Notes under the pieces: model-generated | What the model was told of the DNA's origin: nothing | Seen by the model: the letters and a program-made list of their open reading frames with translations, nothing else | Databases searched by the model: none | Made by a program: the position numbers and the translations under genes | Origin: a virus | Strand: one strand, 5' to 3' | IMG/VR virus record: IMGVR_UViG_3300044732_000293 | Coordinates: 36,842-100,841 of that record | DNA length: 64,000 nt | Shown: positions 21,201-30,301 of the stretch, one piece after another | Layout: every line of letters begins with the position of its first letter | How positions within the stretch are numbered: position 1 is the stretch's first letter

Positions 21201-24200
21201 GAGAGTTCTGATATTAATAGTATTAAGAGAGACTTAAGCTTTAGCCTTAACGCTGAGAAGATTGAAAAGTTGTTAAACTCTATCGTAATTAAACGATTAG
21301 TTCGTCAGAAGATGAACGGTGAGCAGTTAGTACAAGTTTCTGGAGCTGGCTTTGAGTCTAGTACTAAGTTAACTAACCCTACAGAAGAAGATATTAAGAA
21401 CTATCGTGGTACTAATGACTTACCTACATACCGTCCTGGTAAAGGAAAGAACGGTAAGACTAGTGCAATGAAAGTTAAGATTGCAATGAAAGGGGACTAT
21501 TATAAGTTACTTGAGCTTAAACATACTGACGGAGAAAAGATTGGTACAAGAGAGCGTTTGAATGAAGTGCTTAAAAATGATGAGTGGTTAGATAAAAACG
21601 ATAACCGTAAGCTTATTACTATGGTAGGTGTACGTATTCCTGTGCAAGGATTAAACTCTATGGAGTTTATGGAAGTGTATGAGTTCCTTCCTGAAGAAGC
21701 AGGGTCTATTGTTATACCTCCAGCTGAGATTGTGGCTAAATCTGGATCTGACTTTGATATTGATAAGTTAACTATATTCCAACCTAACTATTCTAAGAAT
21801 AGCAAGCAGGCTAAGTATAGTACAAATGATAATGTTAAAGGTACAGAGAATAAGATTATTGAAAAGATCCGTGAGATTTTAGAGCATCCTGATAACTTTG
21901 AAGCTCTTATTCGTCCAAACAATACTGATATTGTTAAAGGAGTAGCAGATAACTTAGCTAGTAAGAATGTTCAAGGATACAATCCTTTGGCTAATAAAAC
22001 TAGAGAAACTGCTAATAAGATTAGTCCTACTCGTACTTTAGAACCTAGATATAATCTATATAAGCATGAGTCTAATAACATTGGGAAAAAGACTTTAGGT
22101 ATTGGTGCTGTAGATAATGCCTACTCATCTATCTTTAAAAGAATAGGTGCTAGATTAGAGACTCAGTATACTCATTATCCAATTGATTTTGAAACTGGAG
22201 AATATAAGAGAGATAAAAAAACCGGTAAGATTGTACAACAAGTTCGTCCTATTAACATTAGAATGAAGCATAACAGTATGACTGTAGGTGGTAAATCTTA
22301 TATTTCTTTATCTGATATTAATACAGTTAGTGGTGAAAAGATTTCTGACTTAATCTCTCAATTGATGAACGGTTGGGTGGATATTGAAAAAGATGCTTGG
22401 ATCTTTAATATCAATGGTAACAATGTAGCTGGTCCAGTATTGTTATTCATGATTGAATCAGGTGTTGATTTTAAGACAGCTGCTCATTTTATATCTCAAC
22501 CTTTAATTGTTGATTATATCAAACAAAGAGCTGCTTCCAATAGTCCTTTCTTTGAAGCAAGTGGCAAAGGAGAGAATAAGGGTAAAGGACTTAATAAATT
22601 TAATATTAAGAAGCAGTTTATACTAGACAACTTTGAGGATGATTTACCTATTAATAAAAGTACAGGAGAACCTATTGTAAGCAATGATGGTATATATAAA
22701 ATCATTAATAAGTACAATGAGGGTGTTGAATATACTAGTGATAATCTATTAGGTGTTATTGAGAATAAAGACACTACTTCTTCTATGGCTAAAGCGGCTT
22801 TATTACATTTCTTTGAATTAGAAGACTTAATGAGTCAATTGACCAATATTAAACTAACGGTTAACTTAGATACAGCTCCTTCTAAATCATTGTTTTCTGC
22901 TCAAGAAAGACTTAGTAAAATATCTAAGTTAAATATTGTAGATGCTGTGCCAGCTGACATGGTTAGAAAGATATTGAATGAGTCTCCTATTAAGTCATTC
23001 CTTGTACAAGACTTTCAGTTAAAACTATGGGAGCCTTTAATGAAGCTTAGAGGAGATGCTAACATAAATAGCTTCTTAATAAATAAGATTGCTACTAAGT
23101 CTTATACAAATAGTTTTGATGATGCTGAGAAATATGTAGCTACATTTAAAAATGACCTTCCTTTATATCTTTTACAGAATCATTTAAAGGGGATGGACAT
23201 TACTAAGATTACTGAATACAAAGGCTTACTTATAGATAACGCTATTCCTGTACAAAATGTTCAGATTAAGAACGGTGCTTATGTAAAAGAAGGCGTAATG
23301 TATGTAGATATAGATCAGATAAAGTCTGACTTTGCAAGCATGGCTTATACAGATAAGGGTACTTATAAAGAATCAGGATTGGCTACTCTTCCTGCTCAAG
23401 CTTTTAAGATGGGTGAGACAAGTGCTAACTTCCAAGAGTATTCTAACTATGTACTAGAGCGTGAGTATTTAAGATCTATCCTTCCAGTAAGAGATAAAGA
23501 AAGCAGAGAAAGCTATGAGAATAGACTTAGAGATAGAGCTTTGGAAAGAACATTTAACTTCTATACTATGCTTAAGTCTGATAATAGTATTGCAGATGAG
23601 TTTAATAGAATTAAATCTAAGTATCCTGAGTTAGAAAAAGACTACATGATCTTTGATCAATTAGGTTATAGTCCAGGTAGCAAGTTTGATATGAACAAAC
23701 TTAAGACTCTTAAGTTAAAGTCAAGTAAGCTTGATGCTGATATGGCTAATGTTCTTCATGAAAATCTTCAGAGACTTGCTGACCCAGCAACAATTAAAGT
23801 AACTAATCCTGTAGCTAACGCTGAGATATCTAAGTTCTTTAGTAGAATGATTATATCAGAATACTTGAGAGCAGGTATTAGCAAGACTAATGATAGTATT
23901 GCAATGATTTTACCTTCAGAATCTTTAATGAAGCTTTTGGAAGAGCCTATGAGTAAGTTGACTAAAGAAGGATTGACTGATGAGTTTTTAGAAAAGTATT
24001 CTAATTTGTTTGATTCAAACTGGTCTAAGTCTGCTACAGCAGTTCGTAATAGATTCAGAAACTATATCCAAACTACTAAACCTACAATACAAGAACCTAT
24101 TACAGAAGCTACTGCGGTAACTCCTATCACTCCTTCTATAGCTAGTTTTAAAAATAAGTTTGCAAAGAGTGAGCTTGAGCCTATATTAAACGCTAATAAA

Positions 24201-24653
24201 AACACTATATTTGTATACCCTGTAAATGAAAACGGTACAGGTGATAACATTGCTAAAGTGTACAGTGACGCTGGAAATAGTGCGGGTGTAGTTTTAAAAG
24301 CTGTAGGAAAGAACTGGACAGATGCCACTTATGATTCTAACATTAGTTTTATAAACCAATCATTAGATGTTATTGGTGCTCATTTAAGTAATGGTTTCCA
24401 AGTAGCATTCCCTGAGTTTGGTTTAAACTTAACTAAGGTTAAAGAGGAATCAGTAGATTTTTTAACTAAGTCTGCTCCTAAAACGTTTGACTATTTGGCT
24501 ACAGAGTTATATAAAAGATTTGGATACGTTCATCCTGGAGCTGAGCAAATGCTAGGCTTTAGAAAAGAGTTCCAATCCAATCAACCTATATCAGACCAAG
24601 AGATTGATGCTGCTATTAATAAGAAATTTGAAGATTCTAAAAACTGTAATTAA
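15294..24653 (+). CDS. Giant virion RNA polymerase with zincin protease motif (3119 aa)
   Basis: The key evidence is DFDID at residues 2153-2157, preceded by VRIPVQGLNSMEF (near 2113) and IVIPPAEIVAKSGS. This is the same arrangement as the beta-prime NADFDGD active-site region with its upstream R.P segment, and as the DFDID active site of the crAss-like virion RNA polymerase (phi14:2 gp66 type). The three Asp would bind the catalytic Mg2+. Residues 670-674 are HEGWH, a HEXXH zincin motif, with a possible downstream third ligand in LEEFLAEDYRKYG, suggesting an embedded metalloprotease. In the known relatives such a polymerase is packaged, ejected and transcribes early genes. At 3119 residues it is longer than the single-chain phi14:2 enzyme as I recall it. 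It starts MAC, like its downstream neighbour. Confidence 0.85.
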   Translation: MACRLSDEQVEALYTTVLGDIVATKNSGGIYNPDTAIRTLYQTLMAAGADQTNALDYIQHVPRMINAAYGSLEEIADYLQDSNVSIDNLNKMRRDFKDINNVMSFLDLNNNTIEIIEEIVEDSNPSTPVVPTDVYTEIENSDVEKKQKLYNNRSFIAAPETALAVFNQEAQDYDGAVAEDNIADPDPKKKTYYAVVRKINALMNLLNASTANNLKMGTTTGIFMNLVKASSIDEADLYVSDTKFINQSEENRAYHNDSALALVYTDKNGKVLYFDEEGNITSKEAGGKLVYGKIRNVYSDARTGNKYVPRVQTVERKVEKGMGTQEELQAERQKEIDVLEGARKFLKENPTGSLMFSITPGRNGYVNEDFSTINTIGSIQLPDGFKPTVAKEDTGIYKSGGVYFHVPGYSLPILVRRPKFSQLNNNLAENLADLLFDNTNNKQSNAEKIAIVKQFTYSNDTKVFDRDGKIFVKQGEQELDTTVAANREAFLQNLNGQVVNINKDLVNGYVDMPVNLDGSVQVQKELYNNFLTSNFYTHLAKNAEGKVVSMNAYNNIFPTVESQTKLFGETKTTKTAPVSLTEATPTDNKISPLAELLKNTDFSLKKSILENSDATEEQIEKARAWYTSSPLAKVVPFETMFHVVNSNALATFTLSGITLFQGSNYTDLYHEGWHAFSQLFLTRDQKVDLYNETRKLTGSFKTADGRTIKFSAASDIQLEEFLAEDYRKYGMADGKYIVAGRGTRNTLFRRILNFLKAVFKGYSIKDAISEATAIPKIGELYEKLYIGNINDYSASLNNVQFKILNKGAQPLDDKNIDGGLNYQDSMTLVETIDSLMASTLQDYGVNLGVLFTNPEFTAPLYAEIKNKLENMLNAPDLSESSKRILNFALNEWGDYTAVSKGEQELGVIAFHKKRSSYLTFDEKYSDLTGAEQDINENAADVVKDEDNQLSITENEARESFGANAFERKGNELSVRELASNQTVYLIKSLPALDKNGKVEMNALGVPKLTDFNRTWGVVINTVQGAIDEVDMYRKLSEASTRFPELKALVERLGDPMEKTQTSDWPAMNMWINFHRDFSVYRVPVREVRIVKSEIPGEEGSTFSVEFTETNPTFKQVENTFKSQFDAVRNNKYVRNTPQGNQLNIESILNDFPKSTLMSGTSKLNSEQAIKFLKAIGLYMTDNQAVRESLNENYTAVTYLHSALSRINYFNSSKEAGSKITINSPIDFLRNELKNVTTKDSKGNTTLLHKGESSNIEKLLNIEGTNSGKYSNNSVENVNGDSIFDLSLNNTVTKQFAELNAAGKNYNDVVGKPHMAHLNFRNNPAAKYSIWMNSMFHIPTGNFETANMNQRRVGKTNAETVTIDIVNLDGIKEVVSNEAKAQFRVNGIKTTSADPATKFIMDLHTMLMRGVIEAPRHASKSTAYGYSVSLLNTPFNAKSRHLYISSEYFADDAVANNATVAMLKPKIAAEMERIAMLRAGMLPNIPGFNERGQTFTMFDDILSDGLKADLIEMANADDSLVLLEDAELSKRISNDISKYINRLTQENLDVFGEMPFISKDILRGGARGSAKSIVSLIGAGANLTDAQLKTIALKSFTVNALIHNMESMAMVYGDLAMYNHNKEEFHKRNASIGSTGRIFASGQATTNFVNNLGRAYAKKIGATERTFDGSINSVIFKDNNVESVYYNEYLDALVAKGYTKEQAASVLKPYSEMNEGDAQGWVTFDSYRMFSILEGAWSEKQNDLYNKIINEEEVDPKEISEFFPTKKFQYAGPVKSDKLHLQAFHKFSLVPLIPSLIKGTNMQTVHDNLVKQQVDYALFESGSKLATITKDGQYDDLYDNKEERTTKPWNQGDAEYTTNKVFIQYLKDQVDIQSTWKNKTVFSTQLRKLIINDLFKQGIATSKDFNKLVTDFEGLLDDLQTKKKNELLAEAGWTQDKKGNYNGSVKSLMDFVERELARQELPEHDVDFVRESSDINSIKRDLSFSLNAEKIEKLLNSIVIKRLVRQKMNGEQLVQVSGAGFESSTKLTNPTEEDIKNYRGTNDLPTYRPGKGKNGKTSAMKVKIAMKGDYYKLLELKHTDGEKIGTRERLNEVLKNDEWLDKNDNRKLITMVGVRIPVQGLNSMEFMEVYEFLPEEAGSIVIPPAEIVAKSGSDFDIDKLTIFQPNYSKNSKQAKYSTNDNVKGTENKIIEKIREILEHPDNFEALIRPNNTDIVKGVADNLASKNVQGYNPLANKTRETANKISPTRTLEPRYNLYKHESNNIGKKTLGIGAVDNAYSSIFKRIGARLETQYTHYPIDFETGEYKRDKKTGKIVQQVRPINIRMKHNSMTVGGKSYISLSDINTVSGEKISDLISQLMNGWVDIEKDAWIFNINGNNVAGPVLLFMIESGVDFKTAAHFISQPLIVDYIKQRAASNSPFFEASGKGENKGKGLNKFNIKKQFILDNFEDDLPINKSTGEPIVSNDGIYKIINKYNEGVEYTSDNLLGVIENKDTTSSMAKAALLHFFELEDLMSQLTNIKLTVNLDTAPSKSLFSAQERLSKISKLNIVDAVPADMVRKILNESPIKSFLVQDFQLKLWEPLMKLRGDANINSFLINKIATKSYTNSFDDAEKYVATFKNDLPLYLLQNHLKGMDITKITEYKGLLIDNAIPVQNVQIKNGAYVKEGVMYVDIDQIKSDFASMAYTDKGTYKESGLATLPAQAFKMGETSANFQEYSNYVLEREYLRSILPVRDKESRESYENRLRDRALERTFNFYTMLKSDNSIADEFNRIKSKYPELEKDYMIFDQLGYSPGSKFDMNKLKTLKLKSSKLDADMANVLHENLQRLADPATIKVTNPVANAEISKFFSRMIISEYLRAGISKTNDSIAMILPSESLMKLLEEPMSKLTKEGLTDEFLEKYSNLFDSNWSKSATAVRNRFRNYIQTTKPTIQEPITEATAVTPITPSIASFKNKFAKSELEPILNANKNTIFVYPVNENGTGDNIAKVYSDAGNSAGVVLKAVGKNWTDATYDSNISFINQSLDVIGAHLSNGFQVAFPEFGLNLTKVKEESVDFLTKSAPKTFDYLATELYKRFGYVHPGAEQMLGFRKEFQSNQPISDQEIDAAINKKFEDSKNCN

Positions 24654-24659
24654 TAAAAT

Positions 24660-27600
24660 ATGGCTTGTAGTATAATCCGTAATAAAGAAACTAATCAACT
24701 TGAACAAGTATTGGCTCCTAATGGTAAGGAGTCTTTACTATTTAACGGTATTTTAGATATTCAATATGATCCTGAGCAATCTTTAAGATTGTGGGCTCAA
24801 GTGTATACTGATTCTTTTAAGAAAGAAAAAGGTGATTGGGAAACAAACAAGGAAGAGTCAGGTGTACAGTTAGATCAAAATGGTGAACCTCTTATCCAAT
24901 ATATCACTGGACTAAATGAGGTGCCCCCTACAGATACAGAAGATTTTAATAAAGCTCCAAGTATTGAGAGTCAAAAGAAGACCATTGGTAATAACATTGC
25001 AGCTGAACTTGCCTTTACAATATCTAATAACTTAAATATTCCTTATAGTAATATTACTGCTAATGAAGCACGTGAAATAACTGAAGCTGCTAAAAACCCA
25101 TGGAATGGTGAACCAGCTTTCTTCTTTGGAGGTAAAGTGTTCTTTGTACAAGATGGCTTTACAACTGATAGTGTATTACATGAATTCTCTCACCCACTAA
25201 TAGCTGCAGTGTTTACTCAGAATAAAGACTTGTTTAATAAGTTATATTCTGACATCTTAATGACTGAAGAGGGTAAAGCTATTTTAGAACAAGTTAAAGC
25301 TCTATATCCTGAGCTAGTAGAAGACGATACTCACTTTCAGCAAGAGATTCTTACTAGAGGATTGGCTAAAGAAGCTGAGAATGAAACTAATCAGATCAAG
25401 AACTCTAAGTCTTTTACAGACTTTATCAATAAGATGATCTTTGCTTTTAAACAAGCTTTACGTAAGATCTTTGGAAAAGATGTAAAGATTGAAAAGCTTT
25501 CTACCAAAACCAATCTTTCTGAGTTAGCAGATATGCTAAGAAATGATCAGTTCAATATAAACACTGAGATATTTACAGAAGAAGATATGGTGGACTACCT
25601 GCGTGATATCTCTAACTTTACTAAAGAGTTGATGGCCGTAGAACAAAGTGAAATGGCTATGGCTTCTAAAAGATTCTATAGCGTAGTTAGTAGTCAGATA
25701 AGACGTATTAGAGAAAATGGCAACTATAGTGAAGCCCGCAAGTTTTTAGTAGATGAGTACACTAAACGTGGTGATCTTCAAGAACTTAAAGACACTCTTT
25801 CTAGTGCAGATATTGATAAATTACTAGATGAAATGTATGAAGATGTGCAAGCTCGTGAAAAAGCTGTACAAAGTTTTGTACATGCAACTCATCAATTAGA
25901 TAAAGTTGCAAATAAAATTTATAGTCATATACAAGAGTTAGCTACTAAAGGTGATTCTCAAGAAGTTATTAAAGATATTTTTTATTATGACTTGTTAATG
26001 AGAAACTGGAGTACATTTATAGATCAAACTATAGATGGTCTTAGTGATGCTGGACTTCCTCCTAGTTCTGACTTTTCAAAATTAGCTTCAAGTATTAAAA
26101 ATACAATTGATCAAAGTAGTAGAGCTATTAGTAAGATCTATGCTAATGCTCTTGATGGTGTAATGCTTGAGCACTTAAAACCGCTAGCTGAGGAAATAGA
26201 TAGATACTATTCAGATATTATTAAACAGCTTACCGATACTAATCAGAAACAATCTGAGATTGATAGAGTCCAAAAGAAGTGGGATGCTCATAAGTTAACT
26301 AAAGAAAGAGTTAATGATTTACTTACAGGTAATGCTAAAGATACTAATATTTTTTCCGCTTTTCTTGAATCATATACTAATAGTCCTGACCCTATAGTTG
26401 GTGGATTTGCTATGTTCTTAAAATCTTCTTACAATGATGTGGATGCTGAAATGCTTCGTTTAAGTAATGAAATGTCTACGGAGTTAGGTCCTTTATTAGA
26501 TGCTGCTGGTTATAGTAATACAAACTTTGCTAAACTAATGAAAGAATTAGTTTATGAAGAAAATAAACCTTATCTAGATTCAAAAGATGGTTTAATGAAG
26601 ACTAGAAAAGTTTTTGCTTTTAAGTCTCAATTTAAAGATCATTTAGTACAAGTTGCTAATTTGCAACATGATTATAATTTAGCAGTAGCATCTGGTGATC
26701 AAGCTTTAGCTGATCAAAAGATTAAAGAAATTAGACAGCATAAAAGAGATTACTTCCACCAAGAATACCTTGATGAGTATTATAACCGTGAGCAAATATA
26801 TGATTCTGAAGAAGGTAAAGAAGCTTATAGAAGAAAACATGAGCTTTTAAATGAGATTAAAAATCTTACAGACCAAGAATATGACGTTGAGCATCTTCAA
26901 GAAATCTTATCTCAGAAGAAAATTTTATGGAGACAGTATTCTCAATTAGCTTCTTTAACAGATGAGAACGGTAATCCTAAAGTTGGACGTGATCTTGAGA
27001 TAGCTAAAATAGAACGTCAATATAGAAAAGAATCTAAAAAGTTCTTTGAATGGCTTCCTACTAATAAGTTTGAATCCACATTAAGAAGAATGGAACAAGA
27101 CTTGGTAGACCAAGGTATTGCTCCAGATAGTCAAGAGTTTAAGATAGCTAGAGATAAATGGATTAAAGAGAATACAGTTATTGCGTATACTCCTGAGTTC
27201 TTTGAAGAAAGAAATCAGATTATTGCTGACTTAAGAGCTTTTATGGAAAAGCTTCCTAAATCTACACAGGACCTAGTAGATTCATCTGAAGAGATGGAAA
27301 ACATGTTAGATCTTGCTGTTGGGTTTAGAGACCAAGATGGTCAGATTATTGGGGGAGATTTTAGTCAAACCTCTAAGGATAAAGTAAAAGCGTATCAGAA
27401 ATCTATACAAGATAAAAGAAAGAGTTTATATAACGGGCTTACAGATGATGAGCAATCAGAACTTGATTCTCTATTTACTAGAAAGGATTTTGCAGTAGGT
27501 AAAAGACTGTCTCCAGAAGATGACGCTAGACTAAGCGAGCTTATTGATAAGGGTATTAGTCTTAGAATCAACGTTCTTCAGAAAGCAGAGTTGGCTACTT

Positions 27601-30125
27601 TATATCAAAGATTATCTGAAATTCAATCTAAAGAGGCTACTGACTACTATAAAGACATAGTTAATAACTATTTAGACAAGATGGGTGAAACTCCTTTTGA
27701 TGAGAATAACGAGATTAGTATTGATACTTTATTAGATCCTAGTAACTACGTAAGATTATTTAGTAAAAGCCCTGAGTTTGAAAAGTGGTTTAAAGAAAAT
27801 CATATTACTAAAGAAGTATATGATAGAGAGTCTGGTGAAATTATAACCAAGTATGAACGTTTATTTATATGGAATCGTAACCGTCCTAATAATGAAGAGC
27901 ATTATGAAAAGATTACTCTTTCAGATGGTGAGCAAATTTTAGGTAAACCTAGCTTATCCTACTTCTTTAGATCTGTTAAAAAAGAATATAGAACTAAGAA
28001 AGTAGTTGGAGAAACTGTAGACAATAAAGGTAACTTTTTACCTAAGACAATTGAGCAAGGAGCCAGAGATGATAGGTATTATAATCCTGAGTATATTAAA
28101 CTACAGAGAGAAAATCCTAATGCTTTTGCTTTAATGGAAAAGATGAAAGAACTTCATCTTAAACATCAAGCTAATTTACCTAGAGAAAGTCGTCTGTATT
28201 TAGAAATTCCTAGGTATGGTAAAGAGAATTTGGAATATTTACAAGATACCTCTGTAGGTAAAGAGACTAATAAATTTAAAGAATGGTTTAAAGGTTTAAA
28301 AGAATCTGTATTAGGTGCTGCTGATGATGCTGAATCTACAGGCTTTAACTTTGATACTAGTAAGTTAATGTATACTGATGTATTTGGAGAAGATATTCAA
28401 AGAGTTCCTATTACGGGTATGTATTCATTAGACACTGATCAAGTAAGTTTAAATATACTTGACGGTATGAGAAGATATATGCAGTCTGGATTAAAGCAGA
28501 AAAAGCTTATTGAGTTAAATCCTTTTGCTCAAGCTTTACAAAACGTTACAGCTCAACGTATTGTAAAACGTAATAAAGTTGCTGCCGCAGCTGCCGCTGC
28601 TATGGGTAAGTTCTTTAATGTTGATGAAAGAACTACTAGAGGAAAAGCTATTGCAAATCTTATACAAAGAGAGTTTCAAGGAATTCATACTAATAGCTGG
28701 GTTGGTCATAGTAAGTTTAATGCAGTAAATGCGGTAACTCCTCTTATTAAAAAAACATTAAGTAAAGCAGGAAGTATTTCTAGCTTTGGTATGTTTGCCG
28801 CTAATATTCTTCCTTCTGCTGTTAAAAACAGAATGGGAGCACTAGTACAGAATCTTATAGAATCCTCTGGAGGTAGATTTATATCTTTAGAAAGCTATAA
28901 CAGGGCTAAGTTGAGGGCTTTAGGTATGTTAAGAGCTCATACTATGTCTATATATCAGACAGGTAATAAATCTTTAGATGGTCAATTAATGTTATTATTT
29001 GATCCAGGACAAGGTATATTTGAAAAGTTTTTAAAACAACAGTTTGGTAGAAGCTTGGCAGGTGATGCTGCAGGACTTAGTTTCTTTACATCTCCAAGAC
29101 AGTTCTTAGATCTTGAAGTACAAACTGAATTACTTGCTGGTATGCTATATCATCAAAGAGTAACACAAACTATAGATGGTGTACCAACCGAAATTAAATA
29201 CATAAACGCTTGGGAAATACGTAATGGACAAATAGAACTTAAAGAAGGTATTGATAAAGAGTGGGCTCAAGGAGGTGCTAAATTTAATCAGTTTAAGAAT
29301 AGATCTCATGAGTTAAATAATAGACTAGTTGGTACTTATGCTAAAATGGACCAACCAGAGGTAATGAGGTATGCTTTGGGCAGACTCTTCTTCTTCTTAA
29401 AAAGATATTTTATATCTATGGCAGCAAATAGATTTGCTACAACAAGAACTAGTAATGCTTTAGGTACTGTTAGTACGGGTTATTATGTTAGTACTCTTCA
29501 AGCTGCTGCTAAGCTAGCAAGAACTAGAAGTTTTGGATCAATTACTAGTGAAGAAAAAACTAATGCTAAAAAGTTTGCTGCAGATGCTGCCTTACAGATG
29601 TTTATGTCATTCTTATTAGTAAATCTATTTAAATGGTATGGAGCGGAAGATCCTGATAAGTATGATAGAATGAAAGAGCGTAGTGGTGCACTTAATGAAG
29701 ATGACTTTGATCTGCAAGGTTGGCTGTTTAATCATTCATTAGTAGCTACCTTAGCAACTTTAAGTGAAACAGAAACTTTTGGAATATTAAATCCTGTAGA
29801 ATATAATGCTAAAAAAGGAGAATGGAATCTTAGCTTTGGTCGTAGAACAGTAAAACAAGGAACTAGTACCGTAGTAAATATGGGAGATCCATCTGCTTTA
29901 TTTAAAACTACAGCTGTAAGAATAGGTGATGCTTATAGTAACTTTGCTCTATATTTAGAAGATAAGCCTAATGCTTATTGGAAAAAAGATACAGGTCCCT
30001 ATTGGTTCCAGAAAGCAGATCAACCTAAGTTTTGGAAAGATATATTTGCCATCTTTGGCATCACTGGAACTCAAGTGAGTCCAGTGGAAGCCGCAGAAAA
30101 GGAGGCATATAAACAAAGAAAGTAA
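24660..30125 (+). CDS. Giant ejected-type virion protein with zincin motif (1821 aa)
   Basis: Residues 174-178 are HEFSH within a hydrophobic-flanked VLHEFSHPLIAAVF, a HEXXH metalloprotease signature, with QEILTRGL downstream as a possible third-ligand region. The N-terminus (WAQVYTDSFKKEKGDWE, then DQNGEPLIQYITG) resembles the GDW...NGEPL segment of large polyvalent proteins of phages and mobile elements. Residues about 350-1000 are highly charged and helical. The C-terminal third has an Ala run (AAAAAAAMGKF), hydrophobic stretches (LFFFLKRYFISMAA, LQMFMSFLLVNLFKWYG) and could insert into membranes. Neighbour of the RNA polymerase gene, 6 nt away; a co-ejected partner is the likeliest role. 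Confidence 0.7.
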   Translation: MACSIIRNKETNQLEQVLAPNGKESLLFNGILDIQYDPEQSLRLWAQVYTDSFKKEKGDWETNKEESGVQLDQNGEPLIQYITGLNEVPPTDTEDFNKAPSIESQKKTIGNNIAAELAFTISNNLNIPYSNITANEAREITEAAKNPWNGEPAFFFGGKVFFVQDGFTTDSVLHEFSHPLIAAVFTQNKDLFNKLYSDILMTEEGKAILEQVKALYPELVEDDTHFQQEILTRGLAKEAENETNQIKNSKSFTDFINKMIFAFKQALRKIFGKDVKIEKLSTKTNLSELADMLRNDQFNINTEIFTEEDMVDYLRDISNFTKELMAVEQSEMAMASKRFYSVVSSQIRRIRENGNYSEARKFLVDEYTKRGDLQELKDTLSSADIDKLLDEMYEDVQAREKAVQSFVHATHQLDKVANKIYSHIQELATKGDSQEVIKDIFYYDLLMRNWSTFIDQTIDGLSDAGLPPSSDFSKLASSIKNTIDQSSRAISKIYANALDGVMLEHLKPLAEEIDRYYSDIIKQLTDTNQKQSEIDRVQKKWDAHKLTKERVNDLLTGNAKDTNIFSAFLESYTNSPDPIVGGFAMFLKSSYNDVDAEMLRLSNEMSTELGPLLDAAGYSNTNFAKLMKELVYEENKPYLDSKDGLMKTRKVFAFKSQFKDHLVQVANLQHDYNLAVASGDQALADQKIKEIRQHKRDYFHQEYLDEYYNREQIYDSEEGKEAYRRKHELLNEIKNLTDQEYDVEHLQEILSQKKILWRQYSQLASLTDENGNPKVGRDLEIAKIERQYRKESKKFFEWLPTNKFESTLRRMEQDLVDQGIAPDSQEFKIARDKWIKENTVIAYTPEFFEERNQIIADLRAFMEKLPKSTQDLVDSSEEMENMLDLAVGFRDQDGQIIGGDFSQTSKDKVKAYQKSIQDKRKSLYNGLTDDEQSELDSLFTRKDFAVGKRLSPEDDARLSELIDKGISLRINVLQKAELATLYQRLSEIQSKEATDYYKDIVNNYLDKMGETPFDENNEISIDTLLDPSNYVRLFSKSPEFEKWFKENHITKEVYDRESGEIITKYERLFIWNRNRPNNEEHYEKITLSDGEQILGKPSLSYFFRSVKKEYRTKKVVGETVDNKGNFLPKTIEQGARDDRYYNPEYIKLQRENPNAFALMEKMKELHLKHQANLPRESRLYLEIPRYGKENLEYLQDTSVGKETNKFKEWFKGLKESVLGAADDAESTGFNFDTSKLMYTDVFGEDIQRVPITGMYSLDTDQVSLNILDGMRRYMQSGLKQKKLIELNPFAQALQNVTAQRIVKRNKVAAAAAAAMGKFFNVDERTTRGKAIANLIQREFQGIHTNSWVGHSKFNAVNAVTPLIKKTLSKAGSISSFGMFAANILPSAVKNRMGALVQNLIESSGGRFISLESYNRAKLRALGMLRAHTMSIYQTGNKSLDGQLMLLFDPGQGIFEKFLKQQFGRSLAGDAAGLSFFTSPRQFLDLEVQTELLAGMLYHQRVTQTIDGVPTEIKYINAWEIRNGQIELKEGIDKEWAQGGAKFNQFKNRSHELNNRLVGTYAKMDQPEVMRYALGRLFFFLKRYFISMAANRFATTRTSNALGTVSTGYYVSTLQAAAKLARTRSFGSITSEEKTNAKKFAADAALQMFMSFLLVNLFKWYGAEDPDKYDRMKERSGALNEDDFDLQGWLFNHSLVATLATLSETETFGILNPVEYNAKKGEWNLSFGRRTVKQGTSTVVNMGDPSALFKTTAVRIGDAYSNFALYLEDKPNAYWKKDTGPYWFQKADQPKFWKDIFAIFGITGTQVSPVEAAEKEAYKQRK

Positions 30126-30128
30126 TAA

Positions 30129-30299
30129 TTACTTTTTAGTTTTATGATACCACATTAAGTCTAAGGTTAGGAATATCAATCCTAACCTTAGTCGTGTAAA
30201 AGGTACCCATACTTCTTTTGTTCTTTCATACTCTCCTTGGTCCATCATTAGACCAAGTAGTGTTTCATTTTTACTTAATAGTGCTAAGCTTATTTGCAT
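30129..30299 (-). CDS. Small protein (56 aa) ending the minus-strand block
   Basis: An ATG at 30299 follows the stop of the upstream gene by 2 nt (TAA AC ATG) and reads 56 codons to TAA at 30129. The middle (EYERTKEVWVPFTRLRLG) looks like genuine protein and the end is hydrophobic (LIFLTLDLMWYHK). It overlaps the perfect inverted repeat at 30161-30191, so the palindrome would be translated. It fills most of the space between two convergent blocks. Function unknown; coding status is likely but not certain. Confidence 0.55.
   Translation of the reverse strand: MQISLALLSKNETLLGLMMDQGEYERTKEVWVPFTRLRLGLIFLTLDLMWYHKTKK
30161..30191. terminator. Perfect 12-bp inverted repeat between convergent blocks
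   Basis: CTAAGGTTAGGA and its exact reverse complement are separated by a 7-nt loop (atatcaa). It sits 36 bp after the end of the + strand virion block and inside the last small - strand ORF, so it could end transcription from both sides. No strong T run follows on the + strand, so a bidirectional or RNA-end-protecting hairpin is more accurate than a classical intrinsic terminator. Confidence 0.6.
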
Positions 30300-30301
30300 G
30301 T

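Noticed and set aside
15294-24653. Stop-codon reassignment (TAG or TGA read as amino acid), known in some crAss-like phages
   Set aside because: Very long genes are free of in-frame TAG and TGA, while both codons end genes at tight junctions (for example ATGA overlaps), so the standard code applies.
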